Positions 4,993-5,287 of a stretch of DNA of 5,287 bases are shown here, piece by piece. The position numbers and the translations under genes are program-made. Source of the DNA: an uncultured Gemmiger sp. (GTDB lineage Bacteria; Bacillota; Clostridia; Oscillospirales; Ruminococcaceae). The stretch spans positions 1 to 5,287 of the forward strand of contig CAUEKL010000170.1 of assembly GCA_959018215.1 (NCBI GenBank). Direction: 5' to 3'. The notes beneath the pieces were generated by a model. That model did no database searches. It was given only the letters and a program-made list of their open reading frames with translations, and was not told the origin of the DNA. Every line of letters begins with the position of its first letter. Position 1 is the first letter of the stretch.

Positions 4993-5234
4993 AAGGCCGT
5001 TTGGTGCGCTCCAAAGCGGGCCGCGATAAGACCCGTACCTTCGCCGTGGTGGCTGCCGAGGGCTGCATGCTGTGGCTGGCCAACGGGAGCAAGCGGTCCC
5101 TGACCGCACCCAAGCGCAAAAAAGCCCGGCATGTGGCACCTACCGCCACCGTTCTGGCAAACGAGCTTCTGAAAAGCGATCAACTGCTCAGTGAAGCGAT
5201 CGCCGCCTATGACGCGGCGCATCCCGCTGAATGA
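4980..5234 (+). CDS. KOW domain-containing (L14e-like) RNA-binding protein
   Basis: This small basic protein of 84 residues has a KOW motif at its N-terminus: KGRLVRSKAGRDKTRTFAVV at residues 5-24. A short strand region (29-34) and a Lys/Arg-rich stretch TAPKRKKARHVAPT (42-55) follow, then a probable alpha helix (56-81). Proteins of this kind, related to the archaeal/eukaryotic L14e/L27e group, are commonly encoded between map and infA in Bacillota; Bacillus YbzG is, from memory, the counterpart. RNA or ribosome binding is inferred from the KOW motif and the operon; no precise function is established that I know of. The ATG at 4980 overlaps the end of map by 13 nt in another frame, with GGGAGGA upstream, so translation is likely coupled. 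The stop is TGA, unlike the TAA of every other complete gene here. Confidence 0.88.
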   Translation: MDFVKGRLVRSKAGRDKTRTFAVVAAEGCMLWLANGSKRSLTAPKRKKARHVAPTATVLANELLKSDQLLSEAIAAYDAAHPAE

Positions 5235-5241
5235 ACCCTTC

Positions 5242-5248
5242 AAGGAGG
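5242..5248 (+). promoter_or_regulatory. infA ribosome binding site
   Basis: AAGGAGG ends 8 nt before the TTG at 5257. It is a consensus site, and it fixes the weak TTG as the infA start because no ATG or GTG lies at a usable distance in that frame. Confidence 0.85.
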
Positions 5249-5256
5249 CAATCAGC

Positions 5257-5287
5257 TTGTCTAAAGAAGATGTCATCGAAGTAGAAG
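5257..5287 (+). CDS. infA: Translation initiation factor IF-1, N-terminus (3' truncated by window)
   Basis: Ten codons are visible, reading (M)SKEDVIEVE with TTG as start codon, followed by the first base of the next codon, a G. SKEDVIEVEG is the conserved N-terminus of IF-1 in Bacillota. IF-1 is a small OB-fold protein of about 72 residues that occupies the A site of the 30S subunit during initiation. The position after map and the KOW gene is the expected one, and rpmJ would normally follow. The AAGGAGG site 8 nt upstream supports the TTG. The remaining gene lies outside the window, so nothing can be said about its completeness. Confidence 0.92.
   Translation, partial: MSKEDVIEVE

Noticed and set aside
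4192..5139. Minus-strand open frame opposite map
   Set aside because: Same register artefact; map has all its metal ligands on the + strand.

Overview
This window is a stretch of the conserved spc ribosomal-protein operon, all on the + strand. It runs from the 3' end of rpsH through rplF, rplR, rpsE, rpmD, rplO, secY, adk, map and a small KOW-domain gene to the first codons of infA. The order secY-adk-map-KOW-infA is typical of Bacillota. Strong AAGGAGG-type ribosome binding sites, GC-rich third positions and the protein variants together suggest a GC-rich clostridial organism. An Oscillospiraceae/Ruminococcaceae member near Faecalibacterium, Gemmiger or Subdoligranulum is my guess, inferred from general resemblance and not from a search.

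Layout: positions 1-2248 hold ribosomal proteins S8 (partial), L6, L18, S5, L30 and L15, separated by 13-18 nt gaps that hold little more than a Shine-Dalgarno (SD) sequence. SecY starts with GTG one nucleotide after the L15 stop, with its SD inside the last L15 codons. A 48-nt gap, the largest here, separates secY from adk and contains a perfect 7-bp hairpin with an AAAA loop. adk, map and the KOW gene are tightly coupled: the map SD lies in the end of adk, and the KOW gene overlaps map by 13 nt. infA begins with TTG at 5257 and runs off the window.

The genes serve ribosome assembly (L6, L18, S5, L30, L15, S8), membrane insertion and secretion of new proteins (SecY), adenine nucleotide balance (Adk), removal of the initiator methionine (Map) and translation initiation (IF-1). 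The KOW protein probably binds RNA or the ribosome, but its role is unknown. No promoter or intrinsic terminator is visible, as expected inside a long operon. I see no mobile element, CRISPR array, tRNA or rRNA gene.

This is mostly ordinary core-genome sequence. The points that merit a second look are the secY-adk hairpin, the embedded SDs and non-ATG starts, the uncharacterised KOW gene and a substitution in the Adk signature. I found no evidence of a previously undescribed system.
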